Of a stretch of 64,000 bases of DNA, positions 1-9,026 are shown in pieces. Each line of letters begins with the position of its first letter. Positions within the stretch are counted from its first letter, which is position 1. Source of the stretch: Psychrobacter sp. LV10R520-6 (GTDB lineage: Bacteria; Pseudomonadota; Gammaproteobacteria; Pseudomonadales; Moraxellaceae); contig NZ_LT900024.1 of assembly GCF_900182925.1 (NCBI RefSeq), positions 1,116,001 through 1,180,000 on the forward strand, given 5' to 3'. Under the pieces are notes generated by a model. The model was not told where the DNA came from. It ran no database searches and saw nothing but the letters and a program-made list of their open reading frames with translations. Both the position numbers and the translations under genes were made by a program.

Positions 1-621
1 TTACTGATTGGTAGCCTGCTGATGTATGGCATCGTACCGCGCTCGATAGCATGGGCGTTTTGTGCACTGATGTTTCGTCGTAAAAAGATGCACTTGGATA
101 TTAAGCTACCCTATTATCAAAAGATTTTGAACTTTTGGCAGCGTCAAGTGGTGGATGCGGATGATTTCACTGAGGTCGCCGCGCCAGTAGCACCAAAAGC
201 GACCGTTAGCGCGGGCAAGAAGCTAGTAGCTCTACTTGAGTATCCTTCTAATACAGAGACTTGGTGGCAGACAGACATAGTTGTTACTGATGATAATTAC
301 CGTGCGGATGTGGTGGAAAATTTCGGCATTGTTGATGATCGCAATGATATGATGCGCTTAACGGCTTATTTGGACAACCATCCCGTACAAGTGTTACTGG
401 GCATTCACAATAAAGCGCTACCGGATCGCGGGACGCTGCGAAAATTAGATCAAATTGCCACTCATGCCAAGCACGGCTTGATTGTGCAGCTATTAGGTAA
501 CGACGATGTTTCTAATGAGCTTGCATCAGAGGCAGACCTGACATCACCACAAGCTATTCGTCACCAACAATGGCAAACGGCTCTTTCTGCGCGAAAAATT
601 GGCTTGGTAAATAACAATTAA
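1..621 (+). CDS. DUF2868-type membrane protein, C-terminal part (5' end outside window)
   Basis: The frame is open to the first base, so the gene begins upstream; the first ATG inside (22) is internal. The visible part starts with a hydrophobic stretch ending in PRSIAWAF and continues as a soluble region. That architecture and the DUF3482 GTPase encoded 1.2 kb downstream fit the DUF2868 family, whose genes usually sit directly beside DUF3482 GTPase genes. Function is unknown; a membrane-linked partner of the GTPase is an inference. The family call rests on recollection of the pair and on local sequence, not on a profile search. Confidence 0.6.
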   Translation, partial: LLIGSLLMYGIVPRSIAWAFCALMFRRKKMHLDIKLPYYQKILNFWQRQVVDADDFTEVAAPVAPKATVSAGKKLVALLEYPSNTETWWQTDIVVTDDNYRADVVENFGIVDDRNDMMRLTAYLDNHPVQVLLGIHNKALPDRGTLRKLDQIATHAKHGLIVQLLGNDDVSNELASEADLTSPQAIRHQQWQTALSARKIGLVNNN

Positions 622-741
622 AACCCAGTATCTGCTGTCTAATGACGTCAGCGTTCACAACAAATGCTGATTTTATAAAGCTTTAGCCGTATATTAAAAT
701 GACAGGGACGTCGGGTAACAATCGATAAGTGGTGGGATGAT

Positions 742-1737
742 ATGGCGACAACAGATGATGGCTTCATTAGTAATAATAGTAACTTAATGAATCTAGGTCA
801 GTATGGCCAGACCTTAGAGGGTTATAGAGACACGTTAAACCAAAGTATTCTCGCGCTTGCGCCTGAGTCATGGCAGCCGCTGCTGACCAGTATTTTACCG
901 ACCCATTGGCAAGAATGGTTATTGCCACTGATGGGTGCGCCGTTTTTCTTATTATTTTTGGCCGAGTGGTTTTATCAGTCTAAGCGCGGGAGCGGTGATG
1001 CCTTTAATTGGCGACGCGCGGCGACCAACTTTAGCTTAGGCGGCTCTTACTTAAGCTTCGAGTTAATTATTCAAGCTTTGATAGTGCTGCCGATTTGCTT
1101 ATGGTTATATCAGTATCGTCTGTTTACCATTGAGGTGACGTGGCTGACCGCAATTCCAATCTTTATCGCCGTCGAGTTTTGTTATTACTGGTTTCATCGC
1201 AGCTCGCATCGGATCAATTGGTTTTGGTCAGCGCATGTGGTACATCACTCCGATGATCAGATGAATCTATCGACTGCCATGCGTCAAAGCTTGCTGTACT
1301 CAGTGACCGGCTGGTGGTTATTCTTCGTCCCACTGATGCTACTGGGTGTGCACCCCGTTTGGGTGTTTTTCTTTTACGCGCTAGATTTAATTTATCAATT
1401 TTTTATTCATACCGAAACGGTTGGCAAGTTCCCAAAATGGGTCGAATACATTTTTGATACCCCATCCAATCACCGCGCCCATCATGGTACCAATGGTGAT
1501 TATATCGACCAAAACTATGGCGGGGTCATCATCATTTTTGATCGCTGGTTTGGTACTTATGTGGAAGAAGATCAAGTCAATAATCCTGTCATTTATGGTG
1601 CCGTTGGCGAAGCCAGTCATGACAATATTTTTAGCTTAATATTTTCAGTGTTTTATCGCATGTGGCAGCGCTTCTTTCGAACAAGAGGGCTTAAAAATAA
1701 GCTCAAAGTATTGTTTAACCCACCAGGTACGGTTTAA
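742..1737 (+). CDS. Sterol desaturase / fatty acid hydroxylase family membrane protein
   Basis: 331 aa with several hydrophobic segments and the three histidine clusters of the membrane di-iron hydroxylase superfamily: HRSSH at about residue 152, HVVHH at about 166 and HRAHH at about 244. These bind two irons at the cytoplasmic face and oxidise a lipid C-H bond; the substrate cannot be read from sequence. Length is usual for the family. The ATG at 742 follows a weak GGTGGGATGAT leader. It lies between the DUF2868 and DUF3482 genes, which are normally neighbours, so it may have been inserted into that operon. Family assignment is firm; substrate is unknown. Confidence 0.88.
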   Translation: MATTDDGFISNNSNLMNLGQYGQTLEGYRDTLNQSILALAPESWQPLLTSILPTHWQEWLLPLMGAPFFLLFLAEWFYQSKRGSGDAFNWRRAATNFSLGGSYLSFELIIQALIVLPICLWLYQYRLFTIEVTWLTAIPIFIAVEFCYYWFHRSSHRINWFWSAHVVHHSDDQMNLSTAMRQSLLYSVTGWWLFFVPLMLLGVHPVWVFFFYALDLIYQFFIHTETVGKFPKWVEYIFDTPSNHRAHHGTNGDYIDQNYGGVIIIFDRWFGTYVEEDQVNNPVIYGAVGEASHDNIFSLIFSVFYRMWQRFFRTRGLKNKLKVLFNPPGTV

Positions 1738-1842
1738 CACCAAACGTATCTGTGTTCAGCCTGTGATTGATGCTATTTTCTTACTTAAGCTAACCTTTAA
1801 TAAAAATATTAACTTTCAACATTGATAATGTAAGACACTATT

Positions 1843-3612
1843 ATGAATCGTAATGACAATAAAGATGCTGGCATGAATAACAACAATACCAATCAGCCGA
1901 CAAGTCTCTTTGCTGACAAAGCTTATGCTGCGCCATCTGAACAAAATGAAGAGCTGACGGCATCGGTAAACAAAAATAATTTAAACAAAGAGCAGCCTAT
2001 TAATATTAATAAGGATCAAAACACTAACAGTACGACTGACCCTTACTCTACCTTAACCTCAGAATCGTCACTTGAAACGACAACGCGCAATAAAACCACC
2101 ATTGCCAGTGGTGAGCCATTAAAGCTGGCGGTCGTTGGCCATACCAATACCGGAAAGACCTCAGTATTGCGCACCCTACTGCGTGATGTTTATTTTGGCG
2201 AAGTAAAAAATGAAGCGGCCACGACCCGCCATGTTGAGCGTGCCCAGCTGACCGATAGTCAAACGGGTGAGGTATTGGTCGCCTTATATGATACGCCCGG
2301 ATTGGAGGATGCATCCGGATTGATGGATTGGCTGGAAGATAACACCGCCAGTCGTCGAGATGGTATTGAGCGTTTACAACAATTTTTGGCCGCCGATATT
2401 GCCTCTGGGGCCAACGGTGCTGATGGCTTGGACGATTATGGATACAATGATTATAGCCAAGAAGCAAAGGTTATCCGGCAGTTGCTGGCAAGTGATATGG
2501 CTATTTATGTGGTCGATGCGCGCGATCCAGTATTGGGAAAGTATAAAGACGAATTGGCTATCTTGTCTTGGGCAGCAATTCCGGTCATGCCAGTATTTAA
2601 TTTCACGGACAGCCAAGATGCCAATATTGATCAGTGGCAAACCATGCTGGCACGTCGTAACTTGCATATTTCAACCCGATTTGATTCGGTAGCTTTTGAG
2701 TTTTCAGATGAAATACGACTGTGGCAAAACCTGGCAACCATGCTTACCCATGCGGAAATGCTCGAGCAGCTAATGCAACGCCGGACTGAAGACTGGGCCC
2801 AGCTATATGATGAGGCCAATATTATTATTGCGGACTTTTTATTAAATGTTGCTGCCTTTGTCCACGAGATTAGCGATGATGATGACCCTATGCCGGTATT
2901 ACAACAAATGCAAGAAGCGGTACGCCAAAGCGAGCGTGCTATGCAGCATAAACTGTTAAATTCATATAAGTTTTATGATAATGGCGTAGCAGCAACCCCG
3001 CTTGAATTGCAAGCCTATCAGCAAGACCCCTTTGATCCCGAATTGCTTAAGAGCTATGGTATTCGCACCACATCTGGTGCTGCTGCTGGCGCTTTATTGG
3101 GATTAGGATTTGATGCGGCTGCATTAGGCACGACATTGGGATTGGGCGCTGCATTGGGCGGTATCGCTGGCGGGTTATTATCTAATACCAGTAGTATCGC
3201 TGATAAAATATCGGGGGTGAAGCGTTTATACATTGACCCGGCTACCCTCACATTATTAGCTACCCGTGCGATAGATTTATTAACAGCGCTGCGTCATCGC
3301 GGACATGCTGCTACTGATGCCACGCAAATGCTATATGGTGGCGACCAAGTTAGCGCTCAGCAAACCAGCGGTCATGAAGATGACAATCATACTGTTGATG
3401 ACACTACTCTAATAACCCCGTGGCCGACCCATAAGCTACCCAGTGAGATCAAAAAAGCGCGCGGCAAGCCGCAATGGTCATCATTGAGTAGTGGGAAGTC
3501 TGAGCAAGCACAAAGTTTGCGTACGGATGCGGCTTGGTCGTTATCACGCAAGCTTGAGTCACGTAAGCTAGAAGCAAATAAACTGGAATCAAGTAAGCGC
3601 GAACGGTCATAA
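1843..3612 (+). CDS. DUF3482-type P-loop GTPase
   Basis: 589 aa. A low-complexity Asn/Thr-rich N-terminus of about 85 residues precedes a GTPase domain: G1 GHTNTGKTS at about residue 99, G3 DTPG at about 160, and a DARDP segment near 226. A Gly/Ala-rich hydrophobic hairpin (about 405-440) could insert in or lie on a membrane. The C-terminus is charged, with repeats of the form KLExxKLE. This matches the GTPase plus DUF3482 architecture whose genes pair with DUF2868. Cellular role is unknown. Start ATG 1843 is the first in frame; a second ATG at 1873 is possible. Confidence 0.8.
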   Translation: MNRNDNKDAGMNNNNTNQPTSLFADKAYAAPSEQNEELTASVNKNNLNKEQPININKDQNTNSTTDPYSTLTSESSLETTTRNKTTIASGEPLKLAVVGHTNTGKTSVLRTLLRDVYFGEVKNEAATTRHVERAQLTDSQTGEVLVALYDTPGLEDASGLMDWLEDNTASRRDGIERLQQFLAADIASGANGADGLDDYGYNDYSQEAKVIRQLLASDMAIYVVDARDPVLGKYKDELAILSWAAIPVMPVFNFTDSQDANIDQWQTMLARRNLHISTRFDSVAFEFSDEIRLWQNLATMLTHAEMLEQLMQRRTEDWAQLYDEANIIIADFLLNVAAFVHEISDDDDPMPVLQQMQEAVRQSERAMQHKLLNSYKFYDNGVAATPLELQAYQQDPFDPELLKSYGIRTTSGAAAGALLGLGFDAAALGTTLGLGAALGGIAGGLLSNTSSIADKISGVKRLYIDPATLTLLATRAIDLLTALRHRGHAATDATQMLYGGDQVSAQQTSGHEDDNHTVDDTTLITPWPTHKLPSEIKKARGKPQWSSLSSGKSEQAQSLRTDAAWSLSRKLESRKLEANKLESSKRERS

Positions 3613-3665
3613 AACAACGTGTTGCTGCTAAGTTAATAGGTTACTTTAATATCTTATTTAATATT

Positions 3666-4685
3666 TTAGGTTAATAATGAGCTTAACGCCTCAGTCCCTC
3701 GTACATCCGTTTGCTGTAGATAGATCGGATATACAGGGTAGTCAGTAAAGCTTCGCTCGATATTACCCATTAGTTTCTGCTGTCTATCGGCACGTTGTTG
3801 CCAGAACTCATCCTTTTGCGTCGGTATGATCAGCTGATTGACTACGATTGCCGCTGGCGTGAGCTTGGTTTCCTCTAATTGCTGAATGGCACGCTGGGTT
3901 TCTGCTAAAGGTAATACATCAGCAGTCATCACCTGCACAATTGCCGTTTGTGCGCGGTCATGGAGTAGCTGCCCTGCCTGACGAAACAACTCTTTGCGTT
4001 TTTCTAATACTGATACCGCCTGCTCCCAACGATCAGGTTTGTGCTTGGCAAATGGGTTTGGGACGTCTTTTTTATCATTACTAGCTTTAGCCTTACTGGT
4101 ATTAGTATCTAAATGAGTGGCAACCGAACGCAATTTAGCTTGCCGCCGTTGCTGAGCCAACAGCCCATCCGTCCACGCCCCCATCATCTCAGGCAACACC
4201 AATAAACGTAAAGTATGCCCTGTGGGTGCGGTATCAAAAATAATATGATCATAGCCTGCATCGGCTGCCGCCACTAAGTGTTGACACATCGACTCTAACA
4301 TTGCCGCTTCCTGAGCCCCTGGTGCTGATTTTGAGAGACGCAAATGCTCACGAATTTTAGGCATCATATCAGGGTTGGTATAAGCCTTAATGGTGCGCTC
4401 GACTTGTACAAAGTGAGCATCAACGATGATGTCAGGATTCAACTCGATAGCATCAAGGTAAGGCGTAATAGCTGTTTTTTCATTACTTAGGCGCACGTTT
4501 AGCACATCGCCTAAACTATGTGCAGGATCGGTTGAGATGATCAGTGTCTTTTTGTGCTGGGTAGCATAATGGCTGGCGAGTGCCGCAGCGGTAGTGGTCT
4601 TACCTACCCCACCTTTACCACCAACAAATATAATGGGCTGCGAGGAAAGTTGTGTAACCAAAGAACGTAAAGGTTGTAGTGCCAT
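3666..4685 (-). CDS. ArsA/GET3-family ATPase
   Basis: 339 aa. The deviant Walker A GGKGGVGKTT at residues 22-31, the switch-I region STDPAHSLGD at about 50, and DTAPTGHTLRLL at about 150 are the hallmarks of the ArsA/GET3 SIMIBI ATPases. It has a single ATPase domain, unlike the double ArsA of arsenite pumps, and no ars genes are nearby. An arsenite role is therefore unlikely; delivery or assembly of a partner protein is more probable. The partner is probably the cory-CC-star protein encoded immediately upstream (4729-5097), 43 bp away on the same strand. Family certain, function inferred. Confidence 0.88.
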   Translation of the reverse strand: MALQPLRSLVTQLSSQPIIFVGGKGGVGKTTTAAALASHYATQHKKTLIISTDPAHSLGDVLNVRLSNEKTAITPYLDAIELNPDIIVDAHFVQVERTIKAYTNPDMMPKIREHLRLSKSAPGAQEAAMLESMCQHLVAAADAGYDHIIFDTAPTGHTLRLLVLPEMMGAWTDGLLAQQRRQAKLRSVATHLDTNTSKAKASNDKKDVPNPFAKHKPDRWEQAVSVLEKRKELFRQAGQLLHDRAQTAIVQVMTADVLPLAETQRAIQQLEETKLTPAAIVVNQLIIPTQKDEFWQQRADRQQKLMGNIERSFTDYPVYPIYLQQTDVRGTEALSSLLT

Positions 4686-4728
4686 ATTTTATGTCTCCAT
4701 TATTGTTTACTATTAACTATTAGTAAGA

Positions 4729-5097
4729 TTAGCAACAACCAACATGATCAAACGGACATCTATCCATTCCCATACGGGTATGCCATTCATGAAAGTTCTC
4801 TAAGAATAACGGTTGTAATTCCAGGGTATAAAAGCTGGCGGGATTATCAATACCTAAGCTTTCAGCAAACATCAGCAGCATAAAAAAGTCTTCTTCATCA
4901 CGTGCTGCGCGCGCCATCGTTTGCCGATAAGGGGCATGATAGAACTCATTCAAACCTGCTACAAAACGTTGCCACCACGGTGCGCTATATTCACTGTCTT
5001 CTGCTGCTGTGCTAATGAAATTATTGACACTATCTAGAGTCTCATCTAATGATTTATCATGGTTTTTATTGTCCATATTTTTACCTATTTTTGTCAT
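4729..5097 (-). CDS. cory-CC-star family small protein
   Basis: 122 aa, soluble and acidic, ending in CPFDHVGCC: a cysteine pair exactly at the C-terminus plus another cysteine six residues earlier. This terminal CC and the linked ArsA-type ATPase gene define the cory-CC-star family. The C-terminal thiols probably bind a metal or a sulfur species, or mark the protein for its ATPase partner; this is inference. The ATG at 5097 gives MTKIGKNMDNK; a second ATG at 5076 is an alternative start. It is the first gene of a two-gene operon. Confidence 0.75.
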   Translation of the reverse strand: MTKIGKNMDNKNHDKSLDETLDSVNNFISTAAEDSEYSAPWWQRFVAGLNEFYHAPYRQTMARAARDEEDFFMLLMFAESLGIDNPASFYTLELQPLFLENFHEWHTRMGMDRCPFDHVGCC

Positions 5098-5236
5098 TCA
5101 ATCCTATCTTGAAGATTCAATTATCGCAAACAATCTTAATTTTTCATATATATCACTGTTTAAAATATATCACGTCTGCCTCAATGATAGTTATTGTTTG
5201 CTTTTCTTTGCAAAAACCATTCATCACTTGATGACA

Positions 5237-5264
5237 TAAAAAAAACGCCAGCGATTGCTAGCGT
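5237..5264 (-). terminator. Rho-independent terminator of cstA
   Basis: An 8-bp stem with one mismatch (arms 5245-5252 and 5257-5264, loop GATT) is followed on the minus strand by a run of seven T. It lies 56 bp after the cstA stop codon. A shorter T-rich stretch on the other side could give weak termination in the opposite direction. Confidence 0.75.
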
Positions 5265-5319
5265 CTTCTTTTAATTTAACCATTAGTTTTAATGATTACT
5301 TTTAATAAATGGTTAGGTA

Positions 5320-6999
5320 TTAATTTATATCTTTACCTTTATGCTCCGACCATTCACGGCGTAAAACAGACAAACTCTCAAAGGTGACCAATATGGTAGC
5401 AATCAGGATAATAATATCCATAGTGATAAGCAACCAATTGCCATCAACGTAGAAGGTTTTGAGCTGGATTAATAACGCAAACACCGTCATCACTAATAAG
5501 AATGATAATGGTGCTAAGGTATACCAGACCGGCTTGCCTTTACGTAATAAAATAACAGTCACAATCATTAAGGTTAATGCAGCCATTAACTGGTTAGTAG
5601 TACCGAATAAAGGCCAGATAATCATACCACCTGCACCATCGATACCGCCTGCACCAAACGCCAATAGCAAACAGGTCCCTACTGCTAACAGCGTAGCCAC
5701 TACACCTTTAGTCAATATTGGAATGTTATAAAATTCACCAAATTCTTGGAAAATATAACGTTGCAAGCGTACCCCAGTATCCATAGTGGTACCCGCAAAT
5801 AATGCTGCCATAACCGTTAGTATGGTTTGTGACAATACTATATCAATACCAACACCCGCATTCAATATCGCAGCGCCGCCGTCAATAAAGGCACCGATAG
5901 AGCCGTCACCGAATTTCTGATAAACAGCTTCCCAATCACCAAGTGTTGCAAAACCCGCGGTCGCCGCAAGGATCGCACCTAACGCTAGCATACCTTCGCC
6001 AAGCGCACCAAAGTAACCCACGAAACGCACGTCTTCTTCTTTATCAATTTGCTTAGAAGTCGTACCTGTTGCGACCAAACCATGGAAGCCTGAAATAGCC
6101 CCACAAGCAATGGTAACAAAGAGCAGTGGCATGATTGAGGGTGTGTCTATTGGTAAATTAGTATTAATCGCCGGTGCTACAATAGTAGGTGTTGAGATAA
6201 AGATGGCGGCATATAATAAAATCAAACCTACGAATAACTGCAAACCATTAATATAATCGCGTGGCTGCAATAACATCCATACCGGCAATAATGAGGCAAC
6301 TGCCGCATAGGCAAATAAAATGATAATCCAAATGGCATTATCAGGCAGACCAAAAACGGTCTCAGGGAAGGCGAATGGGAACATAGAGCCAAGGTAAATA
6401 AGACCATATAATGCACTTACCCCAATTATTGATACCCATAATAAATTCATCTTATAACGATAAATACACTGGCCAATAATTAAAGCAACAATTAACGCGC
6501 CCCACACCGGCAATACAGCTGATGGGGTTTTAATCATCATATTGGCAATAGCAACGCCGAATACAGCATTAACCATAAGCAATAGTAAAAAGATAACCAC
6601 CATCATCAAACTACGTACGCGCGTACCCATAACTGTACCGGCAATGGAGCCAATGGACTGCCCTCGATTACGCATACTTGCCCATATGGCTGACATATCA
6701 TGAACGCCTGCCATAAAAATCGTACCAAAGACTACCCAAATTACTGCGGGTAACCAACCCCAAATTACGGCAATACCAGGACCAATAATTGGTGCGGCGC
6801 CCGCAACTGAGGTAAAGTGATGTCCCCACAATACGTATTTATTGGTAGGTACATAGTCCACCCCATCTTTCATGGTGTGTGCTGGCGTGGGACGGCTGTT
6901 ATCTAATGCTAAAATTTTGGTGGCGATAAACTTCGAATAAAAAACATAACCGCAGAGCATCGCGGCGACGCCAAGTAACAACACAATGGCACTATTCAT
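5320..6999 (-). CDS. cstA: Carbon starvation protein CstA family transporter
   Basis: 559 aa and almost entirely hydrophobic, with about 14-16 membrane segments. The N-terminal block contains GHHFTSVAGAAPIIGPG and VFGTIFMAGVHDMSAIWASMRNRGQS-like signatures (about residues 58-115) typical of CstA. The length is of the shorter type, not the ~700 aa enterobacterial CstA/BtsT. Members import pyruvate or peptides in the inner membrane; the substrate here is not determinable. It is a single-gene unit with its own terminator. The AGGGAGAGATAAG leader just upstream supports the start at 6999. Confidence 0.9.
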   Translation of the reverse strand: MNSAIVLLLGVAAMLCGYVFYSKFIATKILALDNSRPTPAHTMKDGVDYVPTNKYVLWGHHFTSVAGAAPIIGPGIAVIWGWLPAVIWVVFGTIFMAGVHDMSAIWASMRNRGQSIGSIAGTVMGTRVRSLMMVVIFLLLLMVNAVFGVAIANMMIKTPSAVLPVWGALIVALIIGQCIYRYKMNLLWVSIIGVSALYGLIYLGSMFPFAFPETVFGLPDNAIWIIILFAYAAVASLLPVWMLLQPRDYINGLQLFVGLILLYAAIFISTPTIVAPAINTNLPIDTPSIMPLLFVTIACGAISGFHGLVATGTTSKQIDKEEDVRFVGYFGALGEGMLALGAILAATAGFATLGDWEAVYQKFGDGSIGAFIDGGAAILNAGVGIDIVLSQTILTVMAALFAGTTMDTGVRLQRYIFQEFGEFYNIPILTKGVVATLLAVGTCLLLAFGAGGIDGAGGMIIWPLFGTTNQLMAALTLMIVTVILLRKGKPVWYTLAPLSFLLVMTVFALLIQLKTFYVDGNWLLITMDIIILIATILVTFESLSVLRREWSEHKGKDIN

Positions 7000-7596
7000 C
7001 TTATCTCTCCCTAGATAAAACGAGGGTGGAAAATCACCACTTCCTCTTATCCTTATTTTTTATTCCATAGTAAGCGCTGGCAGGTAAGTCACATGATGAC
7101 TATCATCCTACCTATCTTTGAGCAACGATCTATATAGTTGTTACTGTTGAATACAAGCCTTTGTCATTAAACGCTTGCGATTACGATAAATTAGAATACC
7201 AACCAGAAATTTACACTCGATGAGCATAAACAAAAACGTTAACATTAAAAACAATAGACTTGATTGTGATCTGCATCTGTAAGAGTCGAAGTTTAGTCTA
7301 TAGCAAGGTATTAATATTCTGTATTAAGTGTAGCTGATTTGACACAAAATGTAACGTCTAATATACATCAGGCAACAACACAGTGCCAAAGTTAAGATGA
7401 TAAAATAGTTGTTAAAGCTCATTTTGAATGAGTATCTAATGCTGACTGGCCTTTTGATCGATTCATAAACACGTAAGCATAGAAATCATGCAAATATTCA
7501 AGATATTTTAACCGTTAGAATTTGGCCATACTAACGCGGTGAACAATAATATATGAGATGGTAAAAACAAATGAATATTAAAAGAAAGGTATTGTA
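7000..7596. other. Intergenic region with a possible promoter
   Basis: No credible ORF is seen. On the plus strand TTGACA (7339-7344) and TATACA (7362-7367) are separated by 17 bp, a good sigma-70 arrangement, but 230 bp lie between it and the next gene (7597). It would give a long leader or an independent small RNA. The rest is AT-rich without clear structure. The cstA promoter must also lie here but is not obvious. Confidence 0.3.
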
Positions 7597-8268
7597 ATGG
7601 CGCATTATTTTGGATTTATACCCTCAGATAAACTCAACGATATGATCGATGAGGCTGAGAAAATTATTACCTCAAATGAGACAGTCGACTACTATCCTTA
7701 TCGTAATGAGCTTACACAACAGATTGCTAGTGAACTTATTGATAGCTTATTGGTCAGCTTAATTGATGTGATTCCAAACCCTGAACGGCAAGCGTCTATG
7801 CGTAAAATTATTGAAACTATTGAGCGCGCGACTGAAACGCTACTTAACGTCTTGCTTGGTAAAGATAAAAACGAAGATATCATGCCCAGCTTTAACTTTT
7901 TAAAAAACCAATCGATGTTCATAGATAATGAAGGGCTACGCCGTGTAGGGTTTAAACTCTCTAAAGACTCAGCACAAACAATTATTGAAGGTTTTGCATC
8001 GGTCACGCCAGGTACGGTTGATAAAGTAAAGTTCAAAACGGCGCTTGAAACTATGAATGAAGAAGCGCTAACTCATTTCATTAGCCGCTTTACTGAAACG
8101 CTTAAACTTGGCATGATCAAACGCAAGTCTATTCCCGTTGCCAAAGCGGCTATTGATAAAGGAATGAGTATGGCGATTAATAAACTACTGCCTCAGCTGC
8201 CTGATGCGGGATTGAATCGTTTAGCAAGTTTTTATCGCCCTTTTCTTATAGAAATAGCGGATGAATAA
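7597..8268 (+). CDS. Uncharacterised 223-aa protein
   Basis: No family recognised. The protein is predicted mostly alpha-helical and soluble, with no signal peptide or membrane segment and no cysteines. It has several regular amphipathic stretches, for example around residues 40-95 and 150-200. The start ATG 7597 is preceded by AAAGAAAGGT, a good ribosome binding site. It stands alone between cstA (divergent) and hpt (same strand, 97 bp away). Codon use resembles the neighbouring backbone genes, so it is probably a real host gene. Confidence 0.7.
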   Translation: MAHYFGFIPSDKLNDMIDEAEKIITSNETVDYYPYRNELTQQIASELIDSLLVSLIDVIPNPERQASMRKIIETIERATETLLNVLLGKDKNEDIMPSFNFLKNQSMFIDNEGLRRVGFKLSKDSAQTIIEGFASVTPGTVDKVKFKTALETMNEEALTHFISRFTETLKLGMIKRKSIPVAKAAIDKGMSMAINKLLPQLPDAGLNRLASFYRPFLIEIADE

Positions 8269-8365
8269 AGCGAGAATAACAATATGAGATTATTTTTGTC
8301 CTAAAAACCACGTGGCATTGGGCAAATTCACTAAAACTTGCTAAAATAAGCAGCACTTTCTACCG

Positions 8366-8941
8366 ATGGCGCAACCAATGACTCAAATTAGCAACCAAGA
8401 AATTGAAAAAACCCTACGTAACTCAGAGTGCCTTATTAGCAGTATTGAAGTGGCCGCTGCTTATGAGCGTCTTGCCGCACAGCTCAACCTACATTACGCT
8501 GGGCTGAACCCGATTGTCATGGTCGTTATGAACGGTGGACTTATTCCAGCCGGTCAGCTACTTACCCATCTTACGTTCTATCATCGCATGCATTATATTC
8601 ATGCTTCGCGCTATCGTGATAACGAAGGAACGAATGAGCTGGACTGGAAATTCAAGCCTGACGTCAATATCGCTGGCGAGCATGTGTTACTAATTGATGA
8701 TATTTTTGATGAAGGCATTACTTTAAAAACTATTGTCGAAGAATTAAGTAAAGAAAAACCTCTGTCTATTGAGTCTTGTGTATTACTTAATAAGCAGCAT
8801 GATCGTAAAATCGCAGACTTTGAGGTCGATTTTGTAGGTATCGATGTTGCTGACCGTTATGTTTATGGTTGCGGTATGGATTTTCACGGTTATTTGCGTC
8901 ATCTACCTGGTATTTATGCTATTAAAGAAGATAAAATATAA
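8366..8941 (+). CDS. hpt: Hypoxanthine-guanine phosphoribosyltransferase
   Basis: 191 aa, typical length. It has MNGGLIPAG (about residue 52), the PRPP-binding loop LLIDDIFDEGITL (about 111-123) and the C-terminal ADRYVYGCGMDFHGY block (about 160-175) found in the HGPRTs of Pseudomonas-type bacteria. It salvages hypoxanthine and guanine to IMP and GMP with PRPP in the cytosol. The first ATG (8366) lacks a strong ribosome site; the ATG at 8378 is an alternative giving a start MTQISNQE. It is followed by a bidirectional terminator. Confidence 0.9.
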   Translation: MAQPMTQISNQEIEKTLRNSECLISSIEVAAAYERLAAQLNLHYAGLNPIVMVVMNGGLIPAGQLLTHLTFYHRMHYIHASRYRDNEGTNELDWKFKPDVNIAGEHVLLIDDIFDEGITLKTIVEELSKEKPLSIESCVLLNKQHDRKIADFEVDFVGIDVADRYVYGCGMDFHGYLRHLPGIYAIKEDKI

Positions 8942-8962
8942 TTTTTTATCTTTCCTTGTACT

Positions 8963-8994
8963 CAAAAAAAAGCATCCAATTTGGATGTTTTTTT
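8963..8994. terminator. Bidirectional terminator between hpt and recD
   Basis: A 7-bp perfect stem (CATCCAA/TTGGATG, arms 8973-8979 and 8981-8987) is flanked by an A-run on the left and a T-run on the right. It can end transcription of hpt (+) and of the convergent recCBD operon (-). Confidence 0.8.
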
Positions 8995-9026
8995 ATGTCG
9001 CTGTTTTGCTGTAAATAATAATTATT

